64,000 bases of DNA from positions 1-64,000 of the forward strand of contig CAILLK010000108.1 in assembly GCA_903835005.1 (NCBI GenBank), given 5' to 3'. Shown in pieces: positions 36,155 to 46,037 of the stretch. The position numbers were made by a program, and so were the translations under genes. The DNA is from an uncultured Bacteroidota bacterium. Lineage in GTDB: Bacteria > Bacteroidota > Bacteroidia > Chitinophagales > Chitinophagaceae. Each line of letters opens with the position of its first letter. The stretch's first letter is position 1. The notes under the pieces were generated by a model that was given only the letters and a program-made list of their open reading frames with translations, made no database searches and had not been told where the DNA came from.

Positions 36155-39100
36155 ATGAATCGTAATGCCTGTTTTTCTTTTCTTTTCTATTTATTTGTTG
36201 CTTCACTTTTTGGCAATATTACTTCCGCCCAGGCCCAGGGCTGGCAGTGGGGAACAGGCAGTACTAAAGGAATGTGTGATGGTGGCCCGGTTACTACAGA
36301 TACTTTTGGAAACGTATTTATGTCGGCGATTTATGAGTCTGATTCTATATGTTTTGGAACTACCACACTTTATAATACTACAAGTACTAATCCCCAACTT
36401 GTTGTTGTAAAGGCAGATGAAGCTGGTAGCTTTTTATGGGCGATAAGTTCGACTAATTCTAATGTAAACACAGAAGATGAAAACATAGCTACCGACAGAA
36501 CCGGCAACGTTTATGTTCTGGCCCAATATTGTTCACCCTATTTTGAATTTGGCGGCATCACCTTGAGTAACCCTTCGCTGTTTGATATGTTTGTTGTTAT
36601 TAAAATTTCGCCGGCCGGAACAGTTTTATGGGCACAGAATATTGGTTGCCTTACTGGTTCGGGAGGGGCTTTCGAGAACCCTAATGGAAGCTTAGGTGTT
36701 GATACGATGGCCAATGTTTATGTAACGGGGACTTTTAATCTGCCATTCACTATTGGTTCCTTCGCGCTTACCTCTTCCTCCGGCAGTGCCTTTCTAATCA
36801 AACTGAATACCTCAGGTACCCCGATATGGGCAATAAATTATGGCAGTACATCTATCAAGCCTGGTGTTCTTTCTGTCACTCCAGGAGGCAATATATATAG
36901 CTGTGGGATTTTTTATTCTCCGACAATTACTATCGGCGGCACCACTCTGCATAATACATCAGTTAATGGCATTTATTTAGCCAAATGGGATACTTATGGA
37001 AATCCGTTATGGGCAGAAAGGATAGACAGTAACATCTATTCTGTTAATTATTCAGCTTTGGATGAACACGAAAACATATATTTGACTGGTGCATTCAGAA
37101 ATACCATGAATGTGGGCGTATCTACGTTTACCAGTTATGCAGGTACTTCTGATGCTTTTATTGCAAAATATGATTCGTCTGGTAATGCTAAATGGGGAAA
37201 AGGTGTAGGATCATATGGCCAGGATAAAGGTTTTTGTGTGGCTGCGGATAAATGCGGAAAATTATTTTTTTATGGCGCTATGTATATTTTGGAGTCGCTT
37301 GGCGGGAGCCCGCCTGGCTATTCAGTTTCTTTTGGCACAGCAACCCTGGAAGGTTTGTCTGATGGGGTACCTGATATGTTTATAGCCGAATATGATACAT
37401 CAGGCAATTACATTTTCAGTATTGCCTCGCCTTGGAACGACTGGGATGGAAATAGCGGTTTCGCACTGGATAACAAGGGTAATTTCTTTGTTGGCGGTCC
37501 ATATCGGGGAATACCGTATGTATTCGGGCCTGATACCTTGCATCCTGACTCAGTAAATAGTAATTTGTATTTTGCTAAATTTACATATGATTCATTCCAA
37601 TGTAATCAATATTGTATCCCGACACCCATAAACGGAGGCAGTTACCTATGTGTTGGTGCGTCGAAGACTTTAGGCAATGCCACACCGGGGTGTACCTGGA
37701 GCAGCAGCAATCCTGCAATTGCAATTATTGGTTCTGCTTCTGGTATCGTTACAGGGATGAGTACAGGCGCAGTAACCATCACATGCTATATGCCTTGTGG
37801 CAGGATTGTCACAGTCACAATGAACGTCATATCTTCCATTCCACCTATTACCGGTACGTTGCATGATTGCGAGGATTTTTTTGACGATACCCTTAATGAT
37901 TTAATAGCTTATGGCAGATGGAGCAGCAGTAATCCTGCCGTTGCAGCAATTGATTCTATATCCGGAATTATAAACCCCCTGTCGGCAGGCACGTCTGTAA
38001 TTACCTATACCATCGGCGGGGCTTGTTTTACAACGGTAACTTTTACTGTAAACCCGATTCCCGATTCTATAACCGGGGCAGAAGCCATCTGTACAGGGGC
38101 CACAACAACACTCACAGGTTACCCTGCCGGTGGCATCTGGAGCAGCAGTTATGTGCCTGACGCAACAGTAGGATCCTCGTCTGGTATAGTAACGGGTATT
38201 GCCCCTGGTATCCCTGTTATATATTATACGTTCCCTACCGGCTGTTATATTTTTGAGGAGTTCACTGTCAACCCGATACCAACAATTTCTGGTACTGGAG
38301 ATCTGTGTGCAGGATCAGTAACCTCTTTAACGGGGACACCTGGATATGGAGTCTGGGCCAGCAGTAATCCTGCAATTGCTACTATCGGTTCGTCCAGCGG
38401 ATTTGTTTATGCAGCAGCAACAGGTACAACACTGATGACTTATACAGTACCGGGAGGCTGTTATGATACAGTCACCTTTGATGTTATCACCACTCCGTCC
38501 CCCATTATCGCACCCGAGGGTGGTAATCTATGCTATTTATCCACAACCGGATTTACTGATGCTATGGCTGGTGGCAGTTGGAGCAGCAGCAACACCTCTG
38601 TTGCTACAGCAGATTATTATACAGGTTTCGTAACTGCAGTAGCTTTGGGCACTGCTGTTATTACCTACACATTGGGCCCCGGTTGCTATGTAACAATAAA
38701 CATAACTGTAAACCCGATACCTGACCCGGTATCGGGAGCGAGTCACGTTTGCGTTGGTGACAATATTACATTGACCGACCCGACAACAGGAGGAACATGG
38801 AGTACCACCGGCACACATGCCTCTATAGGCAGCACTACAGGCATTGTAACCGGAATATCCGGCGGAACAGAAAATATTACTTATTCGCTCTCTGACGGAT
38901 GTTTTGCCTCTTATTATATTTCTGTTGTCACAACTCCTTGCCCTTCATTGGGTATAACTTCTCTTTTCAATGAGGTATCTATTGCTCCTAATCCGGCAAA
39001 TAATGAATTATTGATAACAGCAGATAACAGTATTTATCAATCTCTGGTAATAACCAATCAGGTAGGGCAGGAAATGATCCAGCAGCCAATTATATCTTCA

Positions 39101-39199
39101 TTGACAAATGTGGATCTGAAGCATTTGTCGCCAGGACTTTACTATATTATTTTGAACGGTAGTAACGGTAAATTAGTACACAAGTTCGTGAAGTTATAA
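36155..39199 (+). CDS. Large secreted protein with SBBP-like propeller, Ig-like (BIG2) repeats and T9SS domain
   Basis: After a signal peptide (ending near SAQAQ), residues of about 30-480 hold repeated units ending in DAFIAKYDSSGNAKWGKG or LFFAKF-type strands, like SBBP beta-propeller repeats. From about 490 to 920 come six Ig-like repeats of some 70-80 residues, each with a core such as WSSSNPAIATIGSSSGIVTG and a closing ITYT, separated by Pro-containing linkers. The end, VSIAPNPANNELLI to YYIILNGSNGKLVHKFVKL, is a T9SS type A sorting domain. It is probably a surface adhesin or matrix protein; no enzyme motif is seen. Confidence 0.88.
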   Translation: MNRNACFSFLFYLFVASLFGNITSAQAQGWQWGTGSTKGMCDGGPVTTDTFGNVFMSAIYESDSICFGTTTLYNTTSTNPQLVVVKADEAGSFLWAISSTNSNVNTEDENIATDRTGNVYVLAQYCSPYFEFGGITLSNPSLFDMFVVIKISPAGTVLWAQNIGCLTGSGGAFENPNGSLGVDTMANVYVTGTFNLPFTIGSFALTSSSGSAFLIKLNTSGTPIWAINYGSTSIKPGVLSVTPGGNIYSCGIFYSPTITIGGTTLHNTSVNGIYLAKWDTYGNPLWAERIDSNIYSVNYSALDEHENIYLTGAFRNTMNVGVSTFTSYAGTSDAFIAKYDSSGNAKWGKGVGSYGQDKGFCVAADKCGKLFFYGAMYILESLGGSPPGYSVSFGTATLEGLSDGVPDMFIAEYDTSGNYIFSIASPWNDWDGNSGFALDNKGNFFVGGPYRGIPYVFGPDTLHPDSVNSNLYFAKFTYDSFQCNQYCIPTPINGGSYLCVGASKTLGNATPGCTWSSSNPAIAIIGSASGIVTGMSTGAVTITCYMPCGRIVTVTMNVISSIPPITGTLHDCEDFFDDTLNDLIAYGRWSSSNPAVAAIDSISGIINPLSAGTSVITYTIGGACFTTVTFTVNPIPDSITGAEAICTGATTTLTGYPAGGIWSSSYVPDATVGSSSGIVTGIAPGIPVIYYTFPTGCYIFEEFTVNPIPTISGTGDLCAGSVTSLTGTPGYGVWASSNPAIATIGSSSGFVYAAATGTTLMTYTVPGGCYDTVTFDVITTPSPIIAPEGGNLCYLSTTGFTDAMAGGSWSSSNTSVATADYYTGFVTAVALGTAVITYTLGPGCYVTINITVNPIPDPVSGASHVCVGDNITLTDPTTGGTWSTTGTHASIGSTTGIVTGISGGTENITYSLSDGCFASYYISVVTTPCPSLGITSLFNEVSIAPNPANNELLITADNSIYQSLVITNQVGQEMIQQPIISSLTNVDLKHLSPGLYYIILNGSNGKLVHKFVKL

Positions 39200-39255
39200 T
39201 GCGTATCAGGAGTTGAATATACTCCCAGGGTCACCTTGATATTTATCACAAATTG

Positions 39256-39280
39256 AAATGCCGGGCATTGCCCGGCATTT
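39256..39280. terminator. Bidirectional hairpin terminator
   Basis: AAATGCCGGGC (39256-39266) and GCCCGGCATTT (39270-39280) form a perfect 11-bp stem with an ATT loop between the convergent T9SS gene and atpC. The stem's own A and T ends give a U run on either strand. Confidence 0.8.
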
Positions 39281-39307
39281 CCAAAAATAATTAAATGAAA
39301 GAATCAG

Positions 39308-39580
39308 CTAAACAATTTTCGCATCCTCAACTAGCACACTTGCATTGTTATTCAGCATTTCCACAAAACCACCGCTGATTTCATACATTTCGGTATTGCC
39401 GGAGGCATTAAGGTCAGTTTTCTTTTCCTTGATTACCTTCATCTTGCCCTTGCCCAGTGCCGCAATAATAGGCGCATGATGATCCAGCATCTCGAAAGAA
39501 CCTTCAACACCCGGCAACATTATGCCATAAACTTTACCGCTGAATACCCTTTTTTCGGGTGATAATATATCTAGTTGCAT
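39308..39580 (-). CDS. atpC: F-type ATP synthase epsilon subunit
   Basis: The 90-residue protein, starting MQLDILSPEKRVFSGKVYGI, has the N-terminal beta-sandwich of AtpC (LPGVEGSFEMLDHHAPIIAALGKG). It is short, lacking most of the usual C-terminal helical hairpin, as is common in Bacteroidota. Epsilon couples the rotor and inhibits hydrolysis. The ATG at 39580 is chosen because the upstream extension lies in an intergenic repeat. It follows atpD, separate from the other atp genes as is typical in the phylum. Confidence 0.92.
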   Translation of the reverse strand: MQLDILSPEKRVFSGKVYGIMLPGVEGSFEMLDHHAPIIAALGKGKMKVIKEKKTDLNASGNTEMYEISGGFVEMLNNNASVLVEDAKIV

Positions 39581-39586
39581 TTCTCT

Positions 39587-39679
39587 AATTTGATAATTTG
39601 ACAATTTGGCAATTCGGAAATTTAATTTGTTGACAATACAAGAGCATTATCAAATTATCAAATTGCCGAATTATCGAAT

Positions 39680-39680
<1 letters not shown>
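39587..39680. repeat. 34-nt inverted repeat made of 8-mer units between atpD and atpC
   Basis: The left arm (39587-39620) reads AATTTGAT AATTTGAC AATTTGGC AATTCGG, a tandem of 8-mers. The right arm (39647-39680) is its inverse at about 26 of 34 positions, across a 26-nt spacer. It fills nearly the whole gap and can form one long hairpin in the atpD-atpC mRNA. Confidence 0.7.
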
Positions 39681-41194
<1,514 letters not shown>

Positions 41195-41227
41195 TTATAT
41201 ATCTAATAAAGTCCGTGAAATTTTGCG

Positions 41228-41235
41228 CAAAGGTA
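41228..41235 (-). promoter_or_regulatory. -7 box for atpD-atpC
   Basis: Minus-strand TACCTTTG matches TAnnTTTG, 42 nt upstream of the atpD ATG. The remaining gap up to 41578 shows nothing else I can name. Confidence 0.5.
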
Positions 41236-41578
41236 AGGGGTAAAATGTAAAAAAGGAAAAGTAATCGGCAGAAATTGGAAAAATAAAATCCTGCTATGAT
41301 AAAAAGGAGGATAAACAATACAAATTTCAGTATTATTTAGATAAAACAGGCTCCATGACTATAATTAAGGCTTGTGTTGGATATCAAATTCTTCAACCTT
41401 ATTGAATCATGTCCAAACCGTTTTACGTTAAATTCGTTTTTTGGCTTTGTAATTATACTCCTTCCCTTGAAACTGTTTTATTAAACCGGAAGTGGTAGAT
41501 CTTCAGACCATTCCTGACTTTAATAATTTTAGGGAGAAAGCATTTACCTACATTCAGGATTTATACAGATTGCAGTTA

Positions 41579-41586
41579 TATTTTTG
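41579..41586 (+). promoter_or_regulatory. -7 box for the TonB-type barrel gene
   Basis: TATTTTTG matches TAnnTTTG, 23 nt before the ATG at 41610; no consensus -33 element. Confidence 0.5.
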
Positions 41587-41609
41587 CCCCAAAACTGATA
41601 TTCCACCGC

Positions 41610-44060
41610 ATGAAATTAACCTTGTGTGCCTGCTTGCTTCTGTTTTTATGCTTTCAGGCATTTCCACAACTGGTGAGTATTTCGGGCCCGGGAAAAATAA
41701 AAGGCAGAGTAGTAGACTCCGTTTCGGGCAGTGCCATTTCCTATGCCACAGTTACTTGTTTTGCAATTAACAATAATACAGTGGCTGGTGGAATGATAAC
41801 CGATGATGGCGGCCTGTTTGTAATAGATAATCTGCCAGTGGGCAGATACTTGCTCAAGGTCGATTTTCTGGGTTATGGTCGGAAAATAGTAGAGGGAATA
41901 GAAGTTACAGAAAAGCGACTCACGGTTAATATTGTTGATATACTTATCTCATCGAACACCAAATTGCTAAAGGATGTAACCGTAACCGGCTCTAAAAACT
42001 TTATGGAAACCCGCCTGGACAAGCTGGTGTATAATGTGGAAAAAGACCTTACCAGCCAGGGAGGCGTAGCTACCGATATTCTGAAAAAAGTGCCACAGGT
42101 ATCGGTGGATGTAGATGGCAATGTGGAACTTCTGGGTAGTCAGAATATTCGTGTGTTTATCAACGGCAAGCCCTCAACAATGTTCGACAACAACCTGGCT
42201 GAGGCACTGATGGCCATACCAGCCAGCCAGATTAAAAGCATAGAAGTCATCACCAGTCCGGGTGCGCAATATGATGCACAGGGTACTGGTGGTATAATCA
42301 ATATTATACTGAAAGACAATAAATCACAAGGCATCAACGGAAGTGTTGCTGTAACTGGTGGAACCCGACTCAACAACGGATCGGCCAATATACATGCCCG
42401 TAAGGGCAAGATAGACCTGAGCGCCTCGCTGAGCGGAAATGCCCAGCTGAGAGGAACCACCATTAATACTTCGGATAAACTAAAAACCAACTCTGCCCGA
42501 AACATCGATAGCTCGGAAATAGTGCAGAGCGGCCCCGGAACGCTGGAGAAAAACGGATACAGGGGGCAACTGGGTATGGAGTGGAATAGGAATAAAAAAA
42601 GTACACTTTTTGCCTCGGTTAGTTACAATAATTTCGGAACCATCAACCATGGCACAAGCAACCAGACAGAGTCGGTTTATTTTCCTGCGGTTGTTGATAA
42701 AACGGTTCGATATTCTGATAATACTTTCAGGTATAAAACAGCAGACTGGAATATCAATTACTTGAAGAAGATGGCTAAAGAAGGGCAGGAACTGAACCTG
42801 GCTGTGCAAGGCAGTAATGGCAGCGGCAGGACTTGGTTCAATCAATACCAGGATTCGGCCGGATCCATCAATCCTTTTGCAGGCGGCAACGGACTCAACA
42901 AACTTACAGACAATGAAACCTATGTAATGGCTGACTATGCACATCCGGTGGGTAAGGATTTGGTACTGAATGTGGGCACAAAGGGTTCGTTCAGCCGTAT
43001 ATCCAGCTATTCGGAAAATTCGGTGTTGGATACCACATCGGAAACTTACCAATTGAGCCAGACTAATAATTTCAATTTCAGCAGGGATGTTTATGCTGCT
43101 TATGTATCGCTCACCTTTCCGATGTGGGATGTATATAGCCTGAAGCTGGGTGCAAGGGATGAGTATACCAACAATGGGATACCCACAGATACCGGAAATG
43201 TAGCGCCATCTTATAATTCATTTATACCCTCCATTATAGTATCGAGGAAACTGGGCAAGAACCAGACCATAAAGGCTAGTTACTACAGGCGCATACAGAG
43301 GGCTGGCTACCGGCAGCTCAATCCGTTTATAGATGCCACAGACCCTGCCAGCCTGCAGCAGGGTAACCCCTACCTGAAACCGGAGCGAACCAATGCTGCT
43401 GAACTGACCTACTCCCGGTTTTTTGAGCAGGGCAGCAGTATACTGATCAACTGCTTTTACCGCAATACCCGGGATGATGAGCAAACTTATATATTGAATT
43501 ACGACAGTATAACTATAGGGCATACGATTTATAAAAATGCTACAGTTACTACCAATGAAAATGCTGGAAACCAGCAACTTACCGGCATAAATATTTCTGG
43601 TACATTTGCCGTAAATCAGAAACTCGAAGTGAGAGGCAACTTTCAGGTATTCAACAAATATATAGTAAGCAACCTGGTGCCGGGCACAACCTTCAGCAGT
43701 TATAATTATCGCAGCAACATCAATGCCAGTTATAAATTCAGCGGCACACTGGTTGCTGAGTTTTTTGGTAATTTCAATTCAGCCAGAACGGAGATTCAGG
43801 GCAAATTTCCTTCATTTACCAGTTATAGTTTTGCAGCGAGGAAGCTGCTGATGAAAAAGAAAGCCAGCATTGCGGTAACCACCACCAACCCGTTTAACCA
43901 ATATACCAATCAGGCCACTGCTGTTACCGGAACTGATTTTACAGTGACTAGTAACCGGAAGATACCCTATCAGTCGTTTGGTATAAATTTTACTTATAAG
44001 TTCGGGAAAATGGAGTATAAGGAGAAAAAGAATGAGGAAGATGAAACCCAGAACCAGTAA
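41610..44060 (+). CDS. Outer membrane beta-barrel protein, TonB-receptor-like (OMP_b-brl_3 type)
   Basis: A signal peptide (MKLTLCACLLLFLCFQAFPQ) precedes a CarboxypepD_reg domain (IKGRVVDSVSGSAISYATVTCF), a plug-like domain (GGVATDILKKVPQVSVDVDGNVELLGSQNIRVFINGKPS) and a long barrel with YYRRIQRAGYRQLNPFIDATDPASLQQGNPYLKPERTN, the hallmark of the outer-membrane barrel family 3. It lacks a SusD partner, and these proteins rarely have a known ligand. A weak hairpin at 44052-44070 overlaps the stop. Confidence 0.88.
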   Translation: MKLTLCACLLLFLCFQAFPQLVSISGPGKIKGRVVDSVSGSAISYATVTCFAINNNTVAGGMITDDGGLFVIDNLPVGRYLLKVDFLGYGRKIVEGIEVTEKRLTVNIVDILISSNTKLLKDVTVTGSKNFMETRLDKLVYNVEKDLTSQGGVATDILKKVPQVSVDVDGNVELLGSQNIRVFINGKPSTMFDNNLAEALMAIPASQIKSIEVITSPGAQYDAQGTGGIINIILKDNKSQGINGSVAVTGGTRLNNGSANIHARKGKIDLSASLSGNAQLRGTTINTSDKLKTNSARNIDSSEIVQSGPGTLEKNGYRGQLGMEWNRNKKSTLFASVSYNNFGTINHGTSNQTESVYFPAVVDKTVRYSDNTFRYKTADWNINYLKKMAKEGQELNLAVQGSNGSGRTWFNQYQDSAGSINPFAGGNGLNKLTDNETYVMADYAHPVGKDLVLNVGTKGSFSRISSYSENSVLDTTSETYQLSQTNNFNFSRDVYAAYVSLTFPMWDVYSLKLGARDEYTNNGIPTDTGNVAPSYNSFIPSIIVSRKLGKNQTIKASYYRRIQRAGYRQLNPFIDATDPASLQQGNPYLKPERTNAAELTYSRFFEQGSSILINCFYRNTRDDEQTYILNYDSITIGHTIYKNATVTTNENAGNQQLTGINISGTFAVNQKLEVRGNFQVFNKYIVSNLVPGTTFSSYNYRSNINASYKFSGTLVAEFFGNFNSARTEIQGKFPSFTSYSFAARKLLMKKKASIAVTTTNPFNQYTNQATAVTGTDFTVTSNRKIPYQSFGINFTYKFGKMEYKEKKNEEDETQNQ

Positions 44061-44099
44061 TCTTCTGGTTTATTTAAGTATACCCCATATTACAATGTC

Positions 44100-44807
44100 C
44101 TAAAATCTTCCAAAAACCTGCCTCATCTGTTTTGCCGCATCCTTCATAATCAGTTTTCCATGCCCGAAACCGGCCTTTTCGAAGTTATGGGATGCAGCTT
44201 TCCGGATGCTTTGTATCCCTGATTCTCTGTCTTCGTACAAAATGCTGAGACCAAGGCCGGCTGAATTGGCGCAGCTATCAGCAGCGATAAGTACGCCTTC
44301 ATTTTTTGCAAGCACGCTTATATGGCCGGCGCTATGGCCCGGGGTATGAATTATCCGTAAACCTCCGGCCACCGGTATCAGATCATTCTCATTGATAAGT
44401 TCATCAATTTTTACTGGTTCTATAGTTTTAGGGGCACGCTTGATGAATGTATGATATATCAGCCAGTTGATAGCGCCGGGGCTTAACTGCATGGGTTGGT
44501 CGCCATTACCCGAGCGGCTTGAGAGGCCTTTTTCTATCAGTGTGGCATCGGCAGGGTGGGCGAGTAAAGGCACTTTTAGTTTCCGCTTAAGTTCAGCTGC
44601 ACTACCGGTATGGTCACTGTGTAAGTGAGTAAGAATAATGCGATTAATATTATAAGGATTTTTGCCTGCCTTTTTCAGCTCAGCAAATATTTTATCTGCG
44701 CTGCCGGCAGGTCCGGTATCAATTAAAGTGAGACCATTACCTTCTATTACAAAAACATTCACAATGCTCAGGCTTATCTGGTAAATATTGGCAGTAATCT
44801 GCTTCAT
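44100..44807 (-). CDS. MBL-fold metallo-hydrolase
   Basis: The metallo-beta-lactamase fold is shown by THLHSDHTGSAAELK (HxHxDH), HTPGHSAGHISV with the next His ligand, and IAADSCAN with the bridging Asp. This glyoxalase-II-like group includes hydrolases of many small esters and lactones, so the substrate is open. The 235-residue length is normal. It is divergent from the arginase-family gene. Confidence 0.9.
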   Translation of the reverse strand: MKQITANIYQISLSIVNVFVIEGNGLTLIDTGPAGSADKIFAELKKAGKNPYNINRIILTHLHSDHTGSAAELKRKLKVPLLAHPADATLIEKGLSSRSGNGDQPMQLSPGAINWLIYHTFIKRAPKTIEPVKIDELINENDLIPVAGGLRIIHTPGHSAGHISVLAKNEGVLIAADSCANSAGLGLSILYEDRESGIQSIRKAASHNFEKAGFGHGKLIMKDAAKQMRQVFGRF

Positions 44808-44923
44808 AGTTCATCAATCAAAAATGTAAAATTAATTTGTTTAGGATAATACAAATAGAAAACGCCAACTTATTTATCTGTGAACTTACCCACTTTTCAA
44901 TCTCCACTTATCAATCAATACCT

Positions 44924-44931
44924 TACTTTTG
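44924..44931 (+). promoter_or_regulatory. -7 box immediately before the arginase-family gene
   Basis: TACTTTTG matches TAnnTTTG and ends 4 nt before the ATG at 44936, so the mRNA is likely leaderless. It also rules out the longer frame from 44837. Confidence 0.55.
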
Positions 44932-44935
44932 CGCC

Positions 44936-45979
44936 ATGTCTGACCTTTCTCAATTCGATCCTAATTCGGTAGGGCTGAAAGCCAATAATATATTCGGGTT
45001 GCCCTTCAGTGAAGAAGAAGCCCAACTGGTTTTAATACCTGTGCCTTGGGAGGTAACTGTTTCCTATCGCGCGGGCACTGCACTTGGACCAGAGCAGATT
45101 TTCGAAGCTGCGATGCAGGTTGATCTTTTTGATCCTGATGTGAAGGATGGCTGGAAGAAGGGCTTCTACATGCAGCCTGTGGATGACAAGATAAAGAATA
45201 CAAGTGACTGGCTGAGAAGCGAAGCGGAACAGATCATATCGAGCCTGGCAGATGGCGAAAAGATAGCCGGTAATGAACTGCTCAGTGGTAAAATGAAGGA
45301 GATAAATGAAGCAGGACAGATGCTGTGCGATTGGGTTTACGACAAATCCCTTAAGTTGCTGCAGGCAGGCAAAAAAGTAGGCCTTATAGGTGGTGACCAC
45401 AGCACACCTCTTGGATATCTTAAGGCGCTGGCAGACGTGCACAGTGAATTCGGCATCTTGCAGATAGATGCCCATGCCGATCTTAGGATAGCTTATGAAG
45501 GGTTTACCTATTCTCATGCATCCATTATGTATAATACCCTGCAGCTGATACCGCAGGTAAAAAAGCTGGTGCAGGTAGGTATCCGTGATTATTGCGATGA
45601 AGAACTGGAAATAATTGAAGCCAGTAATGGCCGCATAAACACTTTCTTTGATAAAGACATTAAAGCCCAACAGTATGAGGGCGCAAACTGGAAGACTATC
45701 TGCCAGCAAATCATAACTGCTTTACCACAAAAGGTATACATCAGTTTTGATATAGATGGACTTGATCCTAAACTATGCCCCAATACCGGCACACCGGTTC
45801 CAGGTGGCTTTGAAACAGAACAGATTTTTTACCTCTTCAAGATGCTGCATGATAGCGGCAGGGAAATCATAGGTTTTGACCTGAATGAAGTATCATCAGG
45901 CAATCCTGCAACAGAAAGCATTGATGCGATTGTGGGAGCAAGGGTGTTATTTAAATTATGTAATTTTATGGTGGCGTAA
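44936..45979 (+). CDS. Arginase/agmatinase/formimidoylglutamase family enzyme
   Basis: The ureohydrolase di-manganese motifs are intact: GLIGGDHSTPLGY, LQIDAHADLRIAYEG and SFDIDGLDPKLCPNTGTPVPGG. These enzymes hydrolyse guanidino or formimino groups. The 347-residue protein has a longer helical insertion (KIAGNELLSGKMKEINEAGQM) than arginase or agmatinase, so the substrate is undecided. There are no histidine-degradation or polyamine genes nearby to settle it. Confidence 0.88.
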   Translation: MSDLSQFDPNSVGLKANNIFGLPFSEEEAQLVLIPVPWEVTVSYRAGTALGPEQIFEAAMQVDLFDPDVKDGWKKGFYMQPVDDKIKNTSDWLRSEAEQIISSLADGEKIAGNELLSGKMKEINEAGQMLCDWVYDKSLKLLQAGKKVGLIGGDHSTPLGYLKALADVHSEFGILQIDAHADLRIAYEGFTYSHASIMYNTLQLIPQVKKLVQVGIRDYCDEELEIIEASNGRINTFFDKDIKAQQYEGANWKTICQQIITALPQKVYISFDIDGLDPKLCPNTGTPVPGGFETEQIFYLFKMLHDSGREIIGFDLNEVSSGNPATESIDAIVGARVLFKLCNFMVA

Positions 45980-45990
45980 GTTCTATACAT

Positions 45991-46023
45991 AGTTGTGCCA
46001 CACTTTCAAAGTGTGGCACAACT
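45991..46023. terminator. Perfect 16-bp palindrome between convergent genes
   Basis: AGTTGTGCCACACTTT (45991-46006) and AAAGTGTGGCACAACT (46008-46023) are exact inverses around a single C. It lies between the arginase-family gene and dnaE. There is no U run, so it may be a repeat element or a bidirectional hairpin rather than a classical terminator. Confidence 0.6.
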
Positions 46024-46037
46024 TGGATTGATTTATA

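Noticed and set aside
38537-38545. TTATCCACA as a functional DnaA box
   Set aside because: It is inside the coding sequence of the T9SS protein, far from other boxes; probably chance.
41492-41770. 92-residue plus-strand frame upstream of the barrel protein
   Set aside because: It overlaps the signal peptide of the TonB-type protein in another frame and spans its promoter box.
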